Below are positions 6,338 to 6,578 of a stretch of DNA of 6,578 bases, one piece after another (within the stretch, counting starts at the first letter, position 1; each line of letters begins with the position of its first letter). The DNA lies in assembly GCA_021807845.1 (NCBI GenBank), contig JAKBCM010000077.1, positions 1 to 6,578 on the forward strand. Reading direction: 5' to 3'. The notes under the pieces are model-generated. The model searched no databases. It saw only the letters and a program-made list of their open reading frames with translations, and was not told the DNA's origin. Source of the stretch: Pseudomonadota bacterium (GTDB lineage: Bacteria > Pseudomonadota > Gammaproteobacteria > Legionellales > Legionellaceae). The translations under genes were made by a program, and so were the position numbers.

Positions 6338-6578
6338 CTACTCTACGATGATCCCCTCTTGTGGTGTACAAATAACGTCGCTATTTTTTTCTGGCTGTTT
6401 CAAGAGCGGGAAAGTACCACCTTGAGCTAGAGAAGAAAGTTTTCCGCGATTTTTGAATGGCTTTTTAGGAATACGTACGGTAACGTTTTTAACCACATTC
6501 ACGGCCTCAACAATTTCAAAGTCCCCTACCATACTCAAGAATTGATAGCCATCTTCACGTGTGTACCCTTGGTTAGTG
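6338..6578 (-). CDS. C-terminal fragment, probable acetamidase/formamidase family protein, truncated by the window edge
   Basis: The minus-strand frame is open from the window edge to a TAG at 6338-6340 and gives 79 residues. The first 40 or so contain GYTREDGYQFLSMVGDFEIV, then an EAVNVV stretch and VRIPKK. This resembles the C-terminus of FmdA/AmdA-type amidohydrolases, where a 'G-(L/Y)-(T/S)-x-E-x-A-Y' helix leads to 'S-(V/M)-(A/V)-G-D-(L/F)-(R/E)-I' and then a beta strand ending in P-K. Members hydrolyse formamide or short-chain amides to ammonia and the acid. The remaining 36 or so residues (FKNRGKLSSLAQGG onward, ending GIIVE) are a polar tail I do not recognise. Metal-binding and catalytic residues would lie further upstream, so activity cannot be judged. 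It is transcribed in the same direction as the small secreted-protein gene, 144 bases away, and could be co-transcribed with it. Identification is by remembered family pattern only. Confidence 0.5.
   Translation of the reverse strand, partial: TNQGYTREDGYQFLSMVGDFEIVEAVNVVKNVTVRIPKKPFKNRGKLSSLAQGGTFPLLKQPEKNSDVICTPQEGIIVE

Overview
The window looks like ordinary chromosome from a gammaproteobacterium of moderate to low GC (about 40% by eye). The valyl-tRNA synthetase is the enterobacterial/Legionella type in its motifs. The small secreted protein and the style of the efflux pump also remind me of Legionella and its relatives. That placement is from memory and was not tested.

Layout, left to right. 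Positions 1-2640 (+) hold the C-terminal six-sevenths of an RND-type multidrug efflux permease whose start lies outside the window. After an 81-base gap with its own extended -10 promoter comes valS (2722-5490, +), an intact 922-residue valyl-tRNA synthetase. A gene-free stretch follows (5491-5791), part of which is clearly richer in GC than its surroundings. It carries strong hairpins and a decayed-looking reading frame, and may be the remnant of an unidentified repeat or mobile element. Convergent to valS is a small minus-strand gene (5792-6193) for an exported basic protein of unknown function. Upstream of it, 144 bases (6194-6337) carry two clear inverted repeats and a pair of direct repeats, which are candidate operator or RNA-structure elements. 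The window ends in the 3' end of another minus-strand gene (6338-6578), whose visible C-terminus resembles acetamidase/formamidase proteins.

The genes do not form one pathway. The pump would export toxic compounds across the envelope, ValS is housekeeping translation, the small protein is periplasmic or secreted, and the last gene is probably an amide hydrolase. The valS promoter suggests it can be expressed separately from the pump. I see no CRISPR array, tRNA, rRNA, intact insertion sequence, defence system or toxin-antitoxin pair, and no clear evidence of a novel multigene system. The points most worth a second look are the GC-rich intergenic block, substitutions at usually conserved positions in ValS, the small secreted protein with a lone C-terminal cysteine, and the palindromes upstream of it.
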